Assembly (NCBI GenBank): GCA_032690845.1
Contig: CM064429.1
Coordinates: 19,239,013 to 19,303,012 of the forward strand
Direction of reading: 5' to 3'
Length of the DNA stretch: 64,000 bases
From: Eleusine coracana subsp. coracana
Taxonomy: Eukaryota; Streptophyta; Magnoliopsida; Poales; Poaceae
Below the pieces are notes generated by a model, which saw nothing but the letters and a program-made list of their open reading frames with translations, was not told the DNA's origin and did not search any database. The stretch's first letter is position 1. Each line of letters begins with the position of its first letter. Position numbers and translations under genes: made by a program. This document shows positions 1-10,745 of this stretch, piece by piece.

Positions 1-299
1 TACGCGGCTACATATTTAGCCACATCACATGCGTGTTTCCAACGTTATTTGACTTCCACACAAAGTCTAAAGCACACTATTTTGTTGCTACATACTAGTC
101 ACCAGGGCATGCTGTTGAATTACTTTTTGGGTTCTCACAGCAATGGTTTGAAGAGGTATGTGTACAAACATATAGGACCAACTTATGACTATTTGTTTGA
201 CGTGTACTTTCACTCAGTATTATATATTAGAAGTTTTATGATATATGGTTTTTTTTTCATACAAGTAGTCCGTCAATCAGTATTGAGAAGTTTTACACC
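1..299. other. AT-rich sequence without a recognisable gene
   Basis: A short open frame at 49-318 has no recognisable domain and no coding-like composition. I see no RNA gene or repeat boundary here. Confidence 0.4.
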
Positions 300-1300
300 G
301 GTAATTTACTGGTGGTAATTATTAGGGTAGTATTGTAATTGGTATGATTATTCAAATATTTATAAGCATGATTTTCCATTTCGCGATAGCCATCCCCGTA
401 CCTCCCAGGCCAAGCTGGCCCCATCGCCCTCATCTCCACCCTAGCGGACCATGGGATTCGTCCGTTTGCCGGAATCATCGTGAGTTGCTTTGTGTCCCTG
501 ACACCGCACAAGCTGCGACCTTGTTCCCGCCCATAGCTGGCGTCATAGCAGACCTTCATCGCAGCCAGCCCTGCGCCCCTGGTGAGCAAATCGTGGGCAT
601 TCTGACGAAGTGGCAACAGGTCGACGAACTACACGGCAAGAAGAAGCACAAGCACAACGCACAGGTCCAGTGATCGCCGGCAATGCGTGAGGACTGATCA
701 TCGCGTCCAGTTATACGAAATAACATGGCACAACCTAGCAAGTTGAGGCGCAACTTTGAATGCTTTCGTTTCTGTCAAGAACGAAGGACTGCATAAATAC
801 ATTTCCTTTGTTGTGGACGACTCAATGGGCACTTGTCTTCGCAGAGAGTAGACAAATGATGCGGCTCCTTCGCCAAAGCCCCTACCTTCACTAATCACTA
901 CGACCCAAACGCCACCTCCTTGAAATCAACGCTCGATGAGGCTCTGACGAGGCAAGGGCCAGAATGGGATCGTTATGGGTGCCGCCTCACCACACGGTGC
1001 TGCATCGGGATTCGTCGCATCCTGTGCGAACTTCGTGCTGTCGCCTATACAAACTCACCGCCAGCACCTCACCGATGATGCCCTTGGATCTCCACTGATG
1101 GGCTCCTGACTCTAGATTTCCGCCCACATGCGGTGTTTCTGCTGGATTTCACACGCACACGGCAGGACCTACACGGCTACACGGATCGCCGCCGGCAGCG
1201 ATCAAAACATTTCGTCCTAATTGACTAAAATAGTTATAAAACTGTTATTTTGATCTTTTCCAGTACTACCCTAGTAAATTTATTACTGCCTAAAATTACT
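300..1300. mobile_element. Candidate Pack-MULE-like segment: GC-rich core between imperfect inverted repeats
   Basis: The AT-rich stretch at 300-340 and the reverse complement of 1260-1300 align over about 40 bp (shared AGGGTAGTA core and GTAATTT-like outer ends), at roughly 75% by eye. Between them, 380-1200 is markedly GC-richer than both flanks and resembles exon-like sequence with short frames on both strands, none recognisable. A GC-rich insert inside AT-rich inverted repeats is what a Pack-MULE or another gene-capturing DNA transposon looks like. No convincing 8-10 bp target duplication was found, so the boundaries and class are tentative. Confidence 0.3.
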
Positions 1301-1943
1301 GGTTGTAATAGTGATGGAAGGATAAGTAATCTGGACCGTTAGATTTTAATTACTACCAGTAATTACTGGTAGTAATATGTATCATAAAACTGCTCGTAGT
1401 ATTATGTATCAAAAGTTTTTATATGATGCAAAACAGTCCTTGCTATAGAACTCTAGGCCTTACTCGTGTTAATGTCAAAAGAAAATGTTGTAGGATGAAT
1501 TTGGTAGGAGCAATTCATGAAGCTTGCACGTAAAATTTAATACATTATTATATTTTTGTTGTCCTTACCTTTTCGCATGCATATGAAATTATTCTAGTTA
1601 AGAGTCCATCACATTCAACTAGATCAAGTTACTTCAAATAAATAATGTAATCAGTAGTTGCTTTTGTTCGTTATGAAAATCCGTGCAAAGGGTGCATATA
1701 TAAGCATGCAACATAACATAAGCTGACTTGAATTGTGTTAGGACAAACTATATATATGTATCAGCTTTATACAAACTATAGTTTAGAATGTTACATCTTG
1801 AAATCTATCCTCTGATTGTAAGGAAAATTACAACACATGCCTCATATGTATTGCTCTCTTAAGCGACAACTTAGCAAGACATCAATATTATAAAGTTCGG
1901 GTAGTACTTATCAAGGTGGCTAATATCCACCTACTAGAACACC
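1301..1943. other. Intergenic sequence downstream of the receptor kinase
   Basis: AT-rich DNA. It contains a small perfect dyad at about 1354-1377 (TACTACCAGTAATTACTGGT) next to the preceding inverted repeat, and otherwise nothing recognisable. The kinase 3' UTR and poly(A) signals should lie in its right part. Confidence 0.4.
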
Positions 1944-3992
1944 TCATCGTCCACCAGAAATAGCAGAATGTGTGGTCGTCCTTGTTGTGGAACCGGTGAC
2001 GTAGTTATCAAATCCTTCATTCTGCATTATGGCCATCATGTGAAAGCTTAGATCTGCGGGTGATATCTCAGGTAATGGAATAACACCATCAAGGTATTGC
2101 ATGACATGGCGCATTGTAGGCCTTGCATTGGGGAATGGATGAGAGCATATCAGTCCTAGTTTCAGGGCCAAATATGCCTCATTAACATTATAGTTTCCCT
2201 CGAGCCTGGTGTCCACTGTCCCTATGAGTGTTTCATTTTTCCACTGCTCAAGCACCCAGTCGACTAACATGCACTGACTATCTTGTGTGCTTTCACTGAT
2301 AGGTCGCTGCCCACATATGATCTCAAGAAGAAAAATGCCAAAAGCAAATACATCTGTAAGAGGTGTTGCCTTGCTAGTATGTCCTAGCTCTGGAGCCAGA
2401 TACCCGATTGTACCAACCACATGTGTTGTTTGCGGGTCAGTGTCGTGATCATATAACCTAGCAAGGCCAAAGTCACCAAGTCGTCCATTCATGTCACTAT
2501 CTAGAAGGACATTACTTGGTTTAATATCTCGGTGGAGGACAACCTTTTCCCACTCTTCATGGAGATAAAGCAAGCAAGAGGCAATGCCAGTGATAATACG
2601 CCACCTATGTTCCCAATTCAGAGTTGGCTTGTGCTCCTTACCATACAAGTATTTCTCGACACTTCCGTTTGGCATATATTCATACACCAAAAATAATTCA
2701 CCTCTCCTTCGACAATATCCAAGTACTCGCACAAGATTACAATGTTGGATCCGTCCTATGCTGACAATTTCGGCAATGAATTCCTTGATGCCCTGTTTTG
2801 AATCGTGCGACACTCTTTTCACAGCAACCTCCAATTTAGACACTGGAAGGATGCCTTTGTATACCCTTCCAAATCCTCCTATGCCTAACAAGTGCTGGTC
2901 GTTGAATCCTTCAGTTGCATAGAACAAGTCCTTGTATGAGAAGCGGTGTGGTCCAAATTCAACCTCCCAAGCTTCCCACAGCTCAATATATCTTATATGC
3001 CTCCGGACGAGTAGTAAAATAGCGATACCTACAGTGAGGACAAACACAGCCGTCGTCACTGGCAAAACAATTTCCAATACCTTGGATCGAGCCTTTGTAC
3101 CAATTCGTGGAAGTTTAGGTAGCTTATCAATGTCGATGGTTGCAGCAGGACCATTCATGTTGAAGCTCCAGCCAAGGACATAATGTCGTGTATCGATTGT
3201 GCCTGTTGCAGAGGAGAAGCCTATGTATGCAACATCTGTAATCACTGATGTGAGGTTGTAGGTGGCTGTAAAGAGTGGTTTTGTAGGTCTTGAAACCTTT
3301 AAAGGAGCCATAGTAACTGTGATGCTTGTGATTTTGTCATCATAGTCTATCCATACTTGCATAGGCTCACGGCTAATCAAACTCAAGTTACGAAAGTTAC
3401 CATCATCATCAGCGTAGTAGCCAGCATAGTAGGACTCCACTGATTTGAGACCGTTGATGTTGGCGCCGGCGTGGTTGGCATTCAGGTCATTGAACTCCTT
3501 GTTCTGGATGGTGTCCAGCTCGACTGCGAAGAAGTGGTTGCTGCTGTTGCCATTGTTCTGGATGTCCGTGAGTCCAAGGAACTGCCCAGGCAATGCGCCT
3601 GTTGTGAAGTTCGTGCTTGGTGCCACCACAAAAGCCATACCATGGGCGCTAAGGTCGGTGTAGACTGACAATATGGCGAAAACGAAGGAGGTGGAGAAGG
3701 ATTGGACGGTTCCATTGGGTGAACTCTTAAACCTTAAGGGAGCATGGTAGAAGGCACGGCCAATCTTCTGGTCTGTTCCATTGGTGAGCTCAAGGAGGCC
3801 ATTTGATGTGACTGTGGTAGTAGCACCATCGATGACTAGTTTTGCATCTGAGAACCCAGAGTATATGAACTGACTGTCACCAATAGTGAAGGCTGCTAGG
3901 TTGAGGCAAAGGAAGAGTAGCCTTAGAAGCACGGACACCAACATGGTATTGGAGGAGATGGATTGCCATAGACAAAGCAACGCAAGCGCCAT
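1944..3992 (-). CDS. L-type (legume-lectin domain) receptor-like kinase, LecRK
   Basis: Intact, intronless 682-residue frame, the usual length and exon structure for this family. It begins with a hydrophobic signal region; Met1 and Met17 are both possible starts, and Met17 leaves a more typical signal peptide. Residues about 40-280 form the legume lectin domain, with the metal-binding strand VELDTIQNKEF and several N-glycosylation sequons. A membrane helix lies at about 306-329. The kinase domain (about 362-640) has the glycine loop GIGGFGRV (370-377), Lys392, HRD with Asp489 (an RD kinase), DFG at 507-509 and APE at 533-535, so it should be catalytically competent. By family knowledge it is a plasma-membrane receptor sensing extracellular ligands such as eATP, glycans or microbial patterns. 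The specific ligand cannot be inferred. It is the only intact host gene in the window. Confidence 0.95.
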   Translation of the reverse strand: MALALLCLWQSISSNTMLVSVLLRLLFLCLNLAAFTIGDSQFIYSGFSDAKLVIDGATTTVTSNGLLELTNGTDQKIGRAFYHAPLRFKSSPNGTVQSFSTSFVFAILSVYTDLSAHGMAFVVAPSTNFTTGALPGQFLGLTDIQNNGNSSNHFFAVELDTIQNKEFNDLNANHAGANINGLKSVESYYAGYYADDDGNFRNLSLISREPMQVWIDYDDKITSITVTMAPLKVSRPTKPLFTATYNLTSVITDVAYIGFSSATGTIDTRHYVLGWSFNMNGPAATIDIDKLPKLPRIGTKARSKVLEIVLPVTTAVFVLTVGIAILLLVRRHIRYIELWEAWEVEFGPHRFSYKDLFYATEGFNDQHLLGIGGFGRVYKGILPVSKLEVAVKRVSHDSKQGIKEFIAEIVSIGRIQHCNLVRVLGYCRRRGELFLVYEYMPNGSVEKYLYGKEHKPTLNWEHRWRIITGIASCLLYLHEEWEKVVLHRDIKPSNVLLDSDMNGRLGDFGLARLYDHDTDPQTTHVVGTIGYLAPELGHTSKATPLTDVFAFGIFLLEIICGQRPISESTQDSQCMLVDWVLEQWKNETLIGTVDTRLEGNYNVNEAYLALKLGLICSHPFPNARPTMRHVMQYLDGVIPLPEISPADLSFHMMAIMQNEGFDNYVTGSTTRTTTHSAISGGR

Positions 3993-4028
3993 GGTATTCG
4001 AGCTATGAAGAGTGGTGGACGGTCATGC

Positions 4029-4036
4029 TCATATAG
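4029..4036 (-). promoter_or_regulatory. Possible TATA element of the receptor kinase
   Basis: On the minus strand GCTATATGAG lies about 40 bp upstream of the first ATG (3992). Its position suits a short 5' UTR, particularly if the second in-frame Met is the true start. The match to the TATA consensus is only moderate. Confidence 0.35.
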
Positions 4037-4332
4037 CAATGTAGTAGGGCCCACTCAGTTTTGTTCTGCCATGTTTTTCTACATCGAATCATTAGTTTGA
4101 TTGACCTCAGTTTCGTCAAGGGTACATAATATACGTCATTGAATTATTAATATGAATTATAGCAAGCTGGTCTCCCTTTTGTATTATTAAAAAAAAACTT
4201 GTTTCGTTTGATCAATTCGTTATTCCTTGTAATTGGAAGCCTGATATAAGACTGCTCTTCGATTAACCTTTAACGATACCTTTATTCTGTCCTATTTATT
4301 GTATTTTTATCCTTTGAAGATTTAAGTTTGTA

Positions 4333-4588
4333 CTCACTCTGTCCCAAAATATATAAAGGACTATATGTATGGTGGTTAAAGTTAAACTTTTCTAACTTTA
4401 ACTATTAATAACAGCAAAAGATTCATATACATTGACAAAGTAAAAGAAATATTTGATTCATTGTAAAGTGAATATAATATGCAAGTTTATATTAAATATA
4501 ATTTAAATTTGTGGATATTGTTGGTCAAGGTTTTAAAAGTTTGACATTGTTCTAACCTACGATCCCTTATATTTTGGGACAGAGGAAG
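4333..4588. mobile_element. Stowaway-type MITE with TA target duplication
   Basis: The ends are inverted copies of the Stowaway terminus: the left begins CTCACTCTGTCCCAAAATAT, and the reverse complement of the right begins CTTCCTCTGTCCCAAAATAT. TA flanks both ends (4331-4332 and 4589-4590). At 256 bp with no coding capacity it fits a non-autonomous Tc1/mariner-type MITE. It sits about 340 bp upstream of the receptor kinase start codon, so it may be in its promoter region. Confidence 0.88.
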
Positions 4589-4609
4589 TAAGTAATTAAG
4601 ACTTGTTCG

Positions 4610-4699
4610 CTTTCCTTATATTTATTCTAATATATCATAATTATTTGTGAACAAATCTCCACAGATAATTATGATATATTATAATAATTATAAGGAAAG
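4610..4699. repeat. AT-rich foldback hairpin, 35-bp arms
   Basis: Arms 4610-4644 and 4665-4699 are inverted copies with only a few mismatches around a loop of about 20 bases. Both arms contain ATATATCATAATTAT. It resembles a short MITE or the folded remnant of one. No clear TSD is seen, and it lies 20 bp beyond the Stowaway element. Confidence 0.75.
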
Positions 4700-5627
4700 T
4701 GACAACAATAATAAATACATCATCTCCACTTTGACTAGGTTAGTACTCAAACGCATGACAACACCTTGTGACAGTAAAACGTTCAAATAAAATAAATCTG
4801 GTCACCTATTAGTATGGTAGATTGTAAACAGTGATCTTCCACAAATTTTCAAAGAGTTTACTCGTTGTCCATGAAACAGGTGTGATTGGTGAAAAACCGT
4901 GGATCTACAATTTAACTTTTCTTACCATATCATGTTCATTGTCACGAGTTTCTCAAACCAAAGAGCTTAAAATTGTAGTTGATGCCCTCAAAGGCCAAAT
5001 TTACACTCTTGTGTCACTTCTAACTGACTCTGCGCCGTGATAGGTACGTTCTGAAGACATTTCACCCTATTGCAACAAGTCGATGATGCCGATGCCCATG
5101 TCATACCTCCGCAGCTGTTCCTGACCTGCATGATCCTAGAGCTCCGCCCGCTGTGCTCATGTCCAGCTCATGCCGTCTTCATTCATTCTTACTGTATCAC
5201 AACGTGTAGCTCTGATTCACTACTACCTATAACATACGCAATCTTCATTCATTCTTACCCTATCACCACGCATAGCTGTGCTCATGCCGTGCTGATTACA
5301 GTATAATCTCGTAAATTACCCGATCATTCTTTGAATTATTTTATATTAAGATTACTTACAGTTCAAACACACCCTACAGGTTTTTTAAACAAACAACCAT
5401 AAGTATTGCAGTTCAAAGTATTATGATCCAAAGAAAAATAATGCAAATATATAGGGAATTTATCTTTTTTACATTGCACATATACGATATTGAGTGTCTA
5501 TTTTGATTTCAAACATGTAGAACAACCACGAATTAGCATTTCCAAACTTTATAGAGCAGCTAATGAGTAACTTAGCAGTCCTCATCCATCAGCTACCTAC
5601 CAAATCACCATGAAGCATACATGCCAT
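4700..5627. other. Intergenic sequence, no gene recognised
   Basis: The 69-codon frame at 4831-5040 and another at 5070-5306 have no recognisable domain. The second lies in low-complexity text with TTCATTCTTAC repeated at about 5180 and 5250. I could not assign this stretch. Confidence 0.4.
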
Positions 5628-5791
5628 CTAGCAACGTCAAGACTTGCTTTTAGTGTCAAGTGATCACCGATAACACTAGGGATAGTCACAAGATGGGATT
5701 GGAATGGGTAGCTAAAAAATCCCATCTTGTGACTATCCCTAGTGTTATTGGTGATCACTTGACACTAAAAGCAGAGTCTTGGTGTTGCTAG
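5628..5791. repeat. Long near-perfect inverted repeat (hairpin), arms about 73 bp
   Basis: The arms 5628-5700 and about 5719-5791 are reverse complements over more than 70 bp with only a handful of differences, separated by an 18-base loop. Both arms contain CACTAGGGATAGTCACAAGA. The right arm ends exactly where the truncated LINE reverse transcriptase starts. It could be a foldback transposon, an inverted duplication made during LINE insertion or repair, or a young hairpin-RNA locus. Confidence 0.9.
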
Positions 5792-6604
5792 AGCAGATCT
5801 CCTTCAATCCCTTGCTCTTTTACTCTGTTCATGATTGATTGCAGGAGATCTGCAGCAATGGCAAATAGTAGTGGGGATAGAGGGTCCCCTTGTCTGACAC
5901 CTCTCTTACAGTGAAAAACTTTCCCAGTGAGGAGTATGGAAGAAGTGGCTGTCTTCATAATCAACTCCATCCATTTGATCCATTTCTGACCTAAACCTTT
6001 TGCCTGGAGAATTTGCATAATTGTTTGGTGCTCTACTTTATCAAAGTTCTTCTCAAAGTCCAACTTTAACAGTATTATTTCCTTCTTTGATTTATGGTAG
6101 ATATGTAGGTATTCATAAGCCCAGGCTAGACAATCTTGAATACTCCTGTTCTTAATGAAGCCATACTGATTTTGGTGTACTAATTGCAAAATAACCACCT
6201 GAAGCCTATTTGCTAGTAATTTGGTAATCAACTTAATTGTTGAGTTTAGCAATGAGATATGTCTAAAGTCATTTACCCCTGCTAGGTTGCCCTTTTTTGG
6301 CACTAGGGTTACAAAAAATCCATTTATGCTTTGTATGCACAGTTGTCCTTCATAGAAACTAGCTATTAGCTGATAAAAGTCAGTCACGATGAGGACCAAC
6401 ATTTTTTCAGGAAGTCACCATTGAATCTATCTGGTCCTGGAGATTTATTAGAAGGGAGCTGAGCCACCACTTCATCTCCTGCTCAGTAAAAGGTGCTTCA
6501 AGCCATTCAAGTCCATCCACTGTTTGTAATAGATTGTGAAGATCAAAATGCATAGAAGAAAATTTAAAAGATCCCAGCCTGTCCTGATAAGAATCCCATA
6601 ACAT
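5788..6604 (-). pseudogene. LINE reverse transcriptase fragment
   Basis: Two frames (6604-6407 and 6402-5788) separated by a frameshift. The larger one shows fingers and palm blocks of a LINE reverse transcriptase: LVPKKGN, the NDFRHISLLN stretch, the catalytic block around LKLDFEKNFDKV, and GVRQGDPLSPLLFAIAADLL. It ends shortly after this last block, before the YxDD box, so it cannot encode a working polymerase. Unmarked linker sequence of the same ORF2 extends right to about 7160. Endonuclease lies upstream on the same strand. Confidence 0.88.
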
Positions 6605-7161
6605 ACCTGCCTTAGCTTCATGGTCCGTATGCTGAGTACCTAGTGAGTCTGTCAGGCTTGCAATTGTATTCCTTCTATGGTTGATTGTTGCTCTTGCATA
6701 AAAGAACTTGGTTGGGGCATCTCCAAATTTTGATTGTTGCCTCTCTGCTTTCAGTAGATGTTTTATTTATGTAGGAGTTCTTGATGTGGTCTTGAAGAGT
6801 TACTCTGAGTTCCATTCCTCAATAGTTAGGTCTCTTTGTTCTTCTATAAGGTCCAAGAAAGAGAGGGTTGCTTGAGAATTTGCAATTGTGGCAGCTAAGT
6901 TGGAGAGGTTCGAAGACCATTGCTTTAACACCCTCCTCAAGTTTTTGCGCTTAGCTATAATTTTCTTGGCAATATCTTCTCATGGAACTAGGATTGCCCA
7001 CCCTTCTTGAACAATTTGTAGAAATTGAGGATGTTCCATCCAATAGTTTTCAAAATGAAACACTTTTGGTTTAGGGATCGGTACATGATCAGAGGTGTTC
7101 CTTATCTGAGCTATGGCTTCAATACCTAGGAAGTTGATGGCCCATGGAGTTGAGGTGAAAG

Positions 7162-7780
7162 TCAGTCTAGTTTTGGCAAGAGTGGATTCGCCTGCATATT
7201 GCTCCAGGTGAATTTTCTGCCTTTCAGAGGGACTTCGAAGAGGGAGAGTGCACTGATGGCCTCATTGAAAGCTAGAATTTCATTTGCATCACCACCAGGT
7301 TTGTTTCTGTCCTCAGGAGATCGAATAAGATTGAAGTCTCCAGTTATTAGCCAATCAATATCATTATCCAAGTCAATATTCTGAAACCACTCTAGGAAAG
7401 GTCCTTTGAGAGCTGGGTCACAAGGTGCATAGATATTTTTTAGGAGCCAACTGTTTTGATTCTAGTCTCACTGTGAGGCCATAGGCATTGATGAATTCAA
7501 GAATTTCTTCAAATCGTGCACTTTTCCAAATAGTAATGCAATCACCAAAAGCTCCTTATGAGGGTAGGAATTCAAATTTGTCGAAGGAGGGAGGGCAGAA
7601 ATTTTTTAGGTATTGCAGATCAAAATTCTCTTTTTTTGTCTCCTGAAGACAAACAATATCACAACTAGTGTCCTTAATTTTATTCCTGACCGCCTCCCAT
7701 TTGGAATCTGAATTAATCCCCCTTTTGTTCCAATTTAGAATTTTCCACATCCTATTTTTGCTGCTTGAGTTTGTATCCAT
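7162..7780 (-). pseudogene. LINE AP-type endonuclease fragment
   Basis: Frames at 7780-7556 and 7371-7162 carry endonuclease blocks: an N-terminal ILNWNKRGINS segment, the IVCLQETKKE motif with the metal-binding Glu, and WLITGDFNLIRSPEDR with the catalytic GDFN. The portion between the two frames is broken by stops and frameshifts. This domain would nick target DNA to prime LINE reverse transcription. Confidence 0.87.
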
Positions 7781-8149
7781 AAATCGCTAGGTGCAAGGTT
7801 TGGTGTGAGACCTTGGATGTATAACAAACCAAGGAGGCATTTGCCTAAGGTGAAAGGAGGAAAGAGTAGAATAAGTAGCCATGGACAATGTGCCAGGCAC
7901 AGGAGTAGATCAGTTTTTGTTCATATGAGGTTAGAGCACTGGAATGGACCAGATATTTAGTACCAAAGATTTGGGAAATGGCACCCACAAGGAGGGGGCT
8001 ATCTAAGGATAAAGATAAGTCCATGCCATAGTTTGAACTATTGTCGTTACTATAAAGGTCCAAATTATTACAACTTGGGAGAAAACCCTTTTTAACAAAA
8101 GTGAAAGCAAAAGCTTCAATAATGAGATTGTCCCTAAGGATTGGAGCGT

Positions 8150-10745
8150 CACTACGTTTTCTTCTTCTTCTTCTGTTGATCATCATTGTTCACTTGGTTT
8201 TTTCTTGCTATCTTCTTTGGTGTTGGGGCTTCATTTTTGCTAACAGCAGTTGATTTCTTCTTTTTCTTAGATAGCTTGTCATCAAAGAGATTTAGATGAT
8301 GTATCTTGCAGAAGGTGACCCCTAGGTTTCGAATAACTTGTTGGAGAGGTTGGGGGGGGGGGTCATGGAACAGCAGAAAGAGTTTCTTTCCTGACATGCT
8401 GAAGGTTTGAAGCCTTTGTTGAGATTCTTGAGTCTGAGGCTTCTTCTCATATCTGTTTCTACAATTGGCTGCTTTGTCATCCTTTTCTTTTTTATGTGCA
8501 AGATGGATCTACTTAAAGTGCTAGGCTGCTTGGTGGCGCCATAAGGGCGGGGGGGGGGGGGGTGGCTATCCAAACCTTGCTCTGCAATAGCCTCTGATTC
8601 TTTAGTATTAGAGATGCAAAGATGTTTGGCCACAGGGGGGGCATGACTCTGGCAGCAGAAAGTTGTAGTGACCTAATATTGAGGATTGACTAACTATTTC
8701 CTAGGCTTTTGAGGTTAGAATGGACTTGGCCCAATGGAAGTGAGTTGGTGTAAGAAGCAACGTTGTAAAAAAATCAACCCACTCAGTTGGTATTGCAATC
8801 CCCATGCTTGAACAACTCGGGAGAGAGAAATGTCTTGCCCAGAGTCTTACTCTATCTGCATTTTTCTTAGCAGGGATAATGTGAGAGAATTCTGTCTGTT
8901 TGAGAGACTGATAGACAATGTCCACTGAATTAGTATCTGCAGACTACATCCATCCAATGTGCACATTATTACCCTCCAAATCTTGGTTCTACTATTGATT
9001 AATTTGTGGGCCTTGGACCTCTTCCTATGGCTTTTGGTGTTGCACTGCCATTTGAATTTCTTGAAGAAGAGTCTCCAGTTCAATATTATTTACTCAATCT
9101 TCCAATGCATTTGAGACTTGTGGAACAGCAGAGAGTTTAGCACTAATGTGATCTTCAGTCTACATTGCATTTTGAATGAAGTCCTGTAATTCCAGAAAGG
9201 GTTCCCCTTGTCCAATATCTATTTCTGGGAGTTGTGGTGCAGGCTGTAGTTGTTCCTGTTGCTCTGGCTAAAAAGGTTGACCATGTTGTTGCTCTTCCAG
9301 CTGAGGGGCAATGCTAAGGTCAATCTGGAAATCAACTTCCATATTCAGATCAGGAAGAACTTCAAAAGCTGCTTCAACATCAATTTCCATTTCTTTAGCA
9401 ACCACGGGAGCAGCTATATCTACTTCTTCTACCTCATTAAGGTTTGGGAGTGCCCCCTCTAGAACTGGGAGCTCTGCATTGGCAGCTGGGGCAGTATCTC
9501 GTAAAGAATTGTGCAACCACTGCTCCCATTGGGCTCTTGGTCCAGCTCTAGGCTGGCCATAGACAAAGAATCGAAGGGCAGTTCAGAGCCCACATCATTA
9601 TGTCGGGGAACGTCTTGATCAGTAGGTATCCCACCAAGCAAATGTTGCTGAAGGATTTCACATTGAACTCTCCAAGAAACGCCTTGGAATCCTTCCGCTT
9701 CAGAGAGAACTATGAATTGTGGAATGCCAACAAGATTTGTTATTCTTGCTTTGATTACTAGCCTAGTGAGGTTGTGACGATCATCTTCCCAAAAGGTGAC
9801 TCTACAAAATGTAGCAATCGCATTCTCACTACATCCAAACTCCAGTGATCTAGGGAAAAAGCCTAAAAGCATTAGCCAACATTCTCTATTGAAGTTCAAA
9901 GCTCTAAAGTTTCTTCCCTCAATGTGTCTCTTGAAATTAATGTAAATGTCACCAAAAGGGTGTGGGCCAGATTCGATGAGGTTATCCGTATCATACATAG
10001 ACTCAAACTAAACCAATGCCTGACCAAGATGAGATTTCTGAATATCCTTGATCCTAATGTGGAGGTGATCAACTAGGAACTCCCTTACAGTATCACGGAT
10101 ATCAACAAAGAATACATGATTCTTGGGAGCCGGATCGAAGGTTACAATGGCCCAGTCCTCATGATGCCGTGGAGCTCTCCGCAAGACTGCACGAACCATG
10201 AGTTGCCTCTCCTGCACTTGCACATGTTGAAAACCACTAGGAACGAATCTTCTTGGGTCTTCTCTCTGGAAGCCCATGGCGTCGGCCGGTGGCACCAAAT
10301 AGGTTTGTGGCGGCGGTGGACGCGTAGGCATATCAATTTGTGGCTCTTCTTGGAGGTTTAGTTGATCAGAGTTTTCTGGGCAGGGTGTATGTTCTGTTCC
10401 AAGCTTCAGGGTGATTTCTGGAAGGGAAGCCGAAGGGGCATGATTTGGTTGACATCATGCCACAAATAGAATATGACAAAAGTCTTTCCGGGAGTCAAAA
10501 GTATTATGACCGCTAGTGTTGGCCCCATCTGTTTGAGGCTGTTGGGTGCGAAACCAAGTTTTAACAATCTCAGGATCCCAACTATCTCCCTAGATATGGT
10601 TAGCAAAGGAGTCAATTGGCCTTCCACCTAGGACGGGCATTTTTGGGCTAGGTGCCTACGTGTAAAATAGGAAGCACATCTAGTAGGTCCTCGACAAAAT
10701 ATGCTTATGTGTCCATGGGCCTGACATTTAGCATATTAGACTCCT
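8150..10745 (-). pseudogene. LINE ORF1 (nucleic-acid-binding protein) remnants
   Basis: Frames in order on the minus strand are a zinc-knuckle-like segment at about 10745-10635 with spaced Cys and His residues, 10331-10008, 9998-9459, 9083-8701, 8633-8322 and 8397-8152. The middle portion (for example GPHPFGDIYINFKRHIEGRN and VSWRVQCEILQQHLLGG) is typical of the globular domain in grass LINE ORF1 proteins. The end carries RRSLRLKNLNKGFKPSAC and a lysine-rich tail. Two poly-G runs (about 8351 and 8550) interrupt it. The ORF is clearly non-functional. Confidence 0.7.

Noticed and set aside
4831..5040. 69-codon frame as a small gene
   Set aside because: No domain, signal or neighbour supports it; length is within chance for AT-rich DNA.
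8340..8570. Poly-G tracts (about 8351 and 8550) as G-quadruplex regulators
   Set aside because: They lie in a dead LINE ORF1 and may be sequencing or slippage artefacts.
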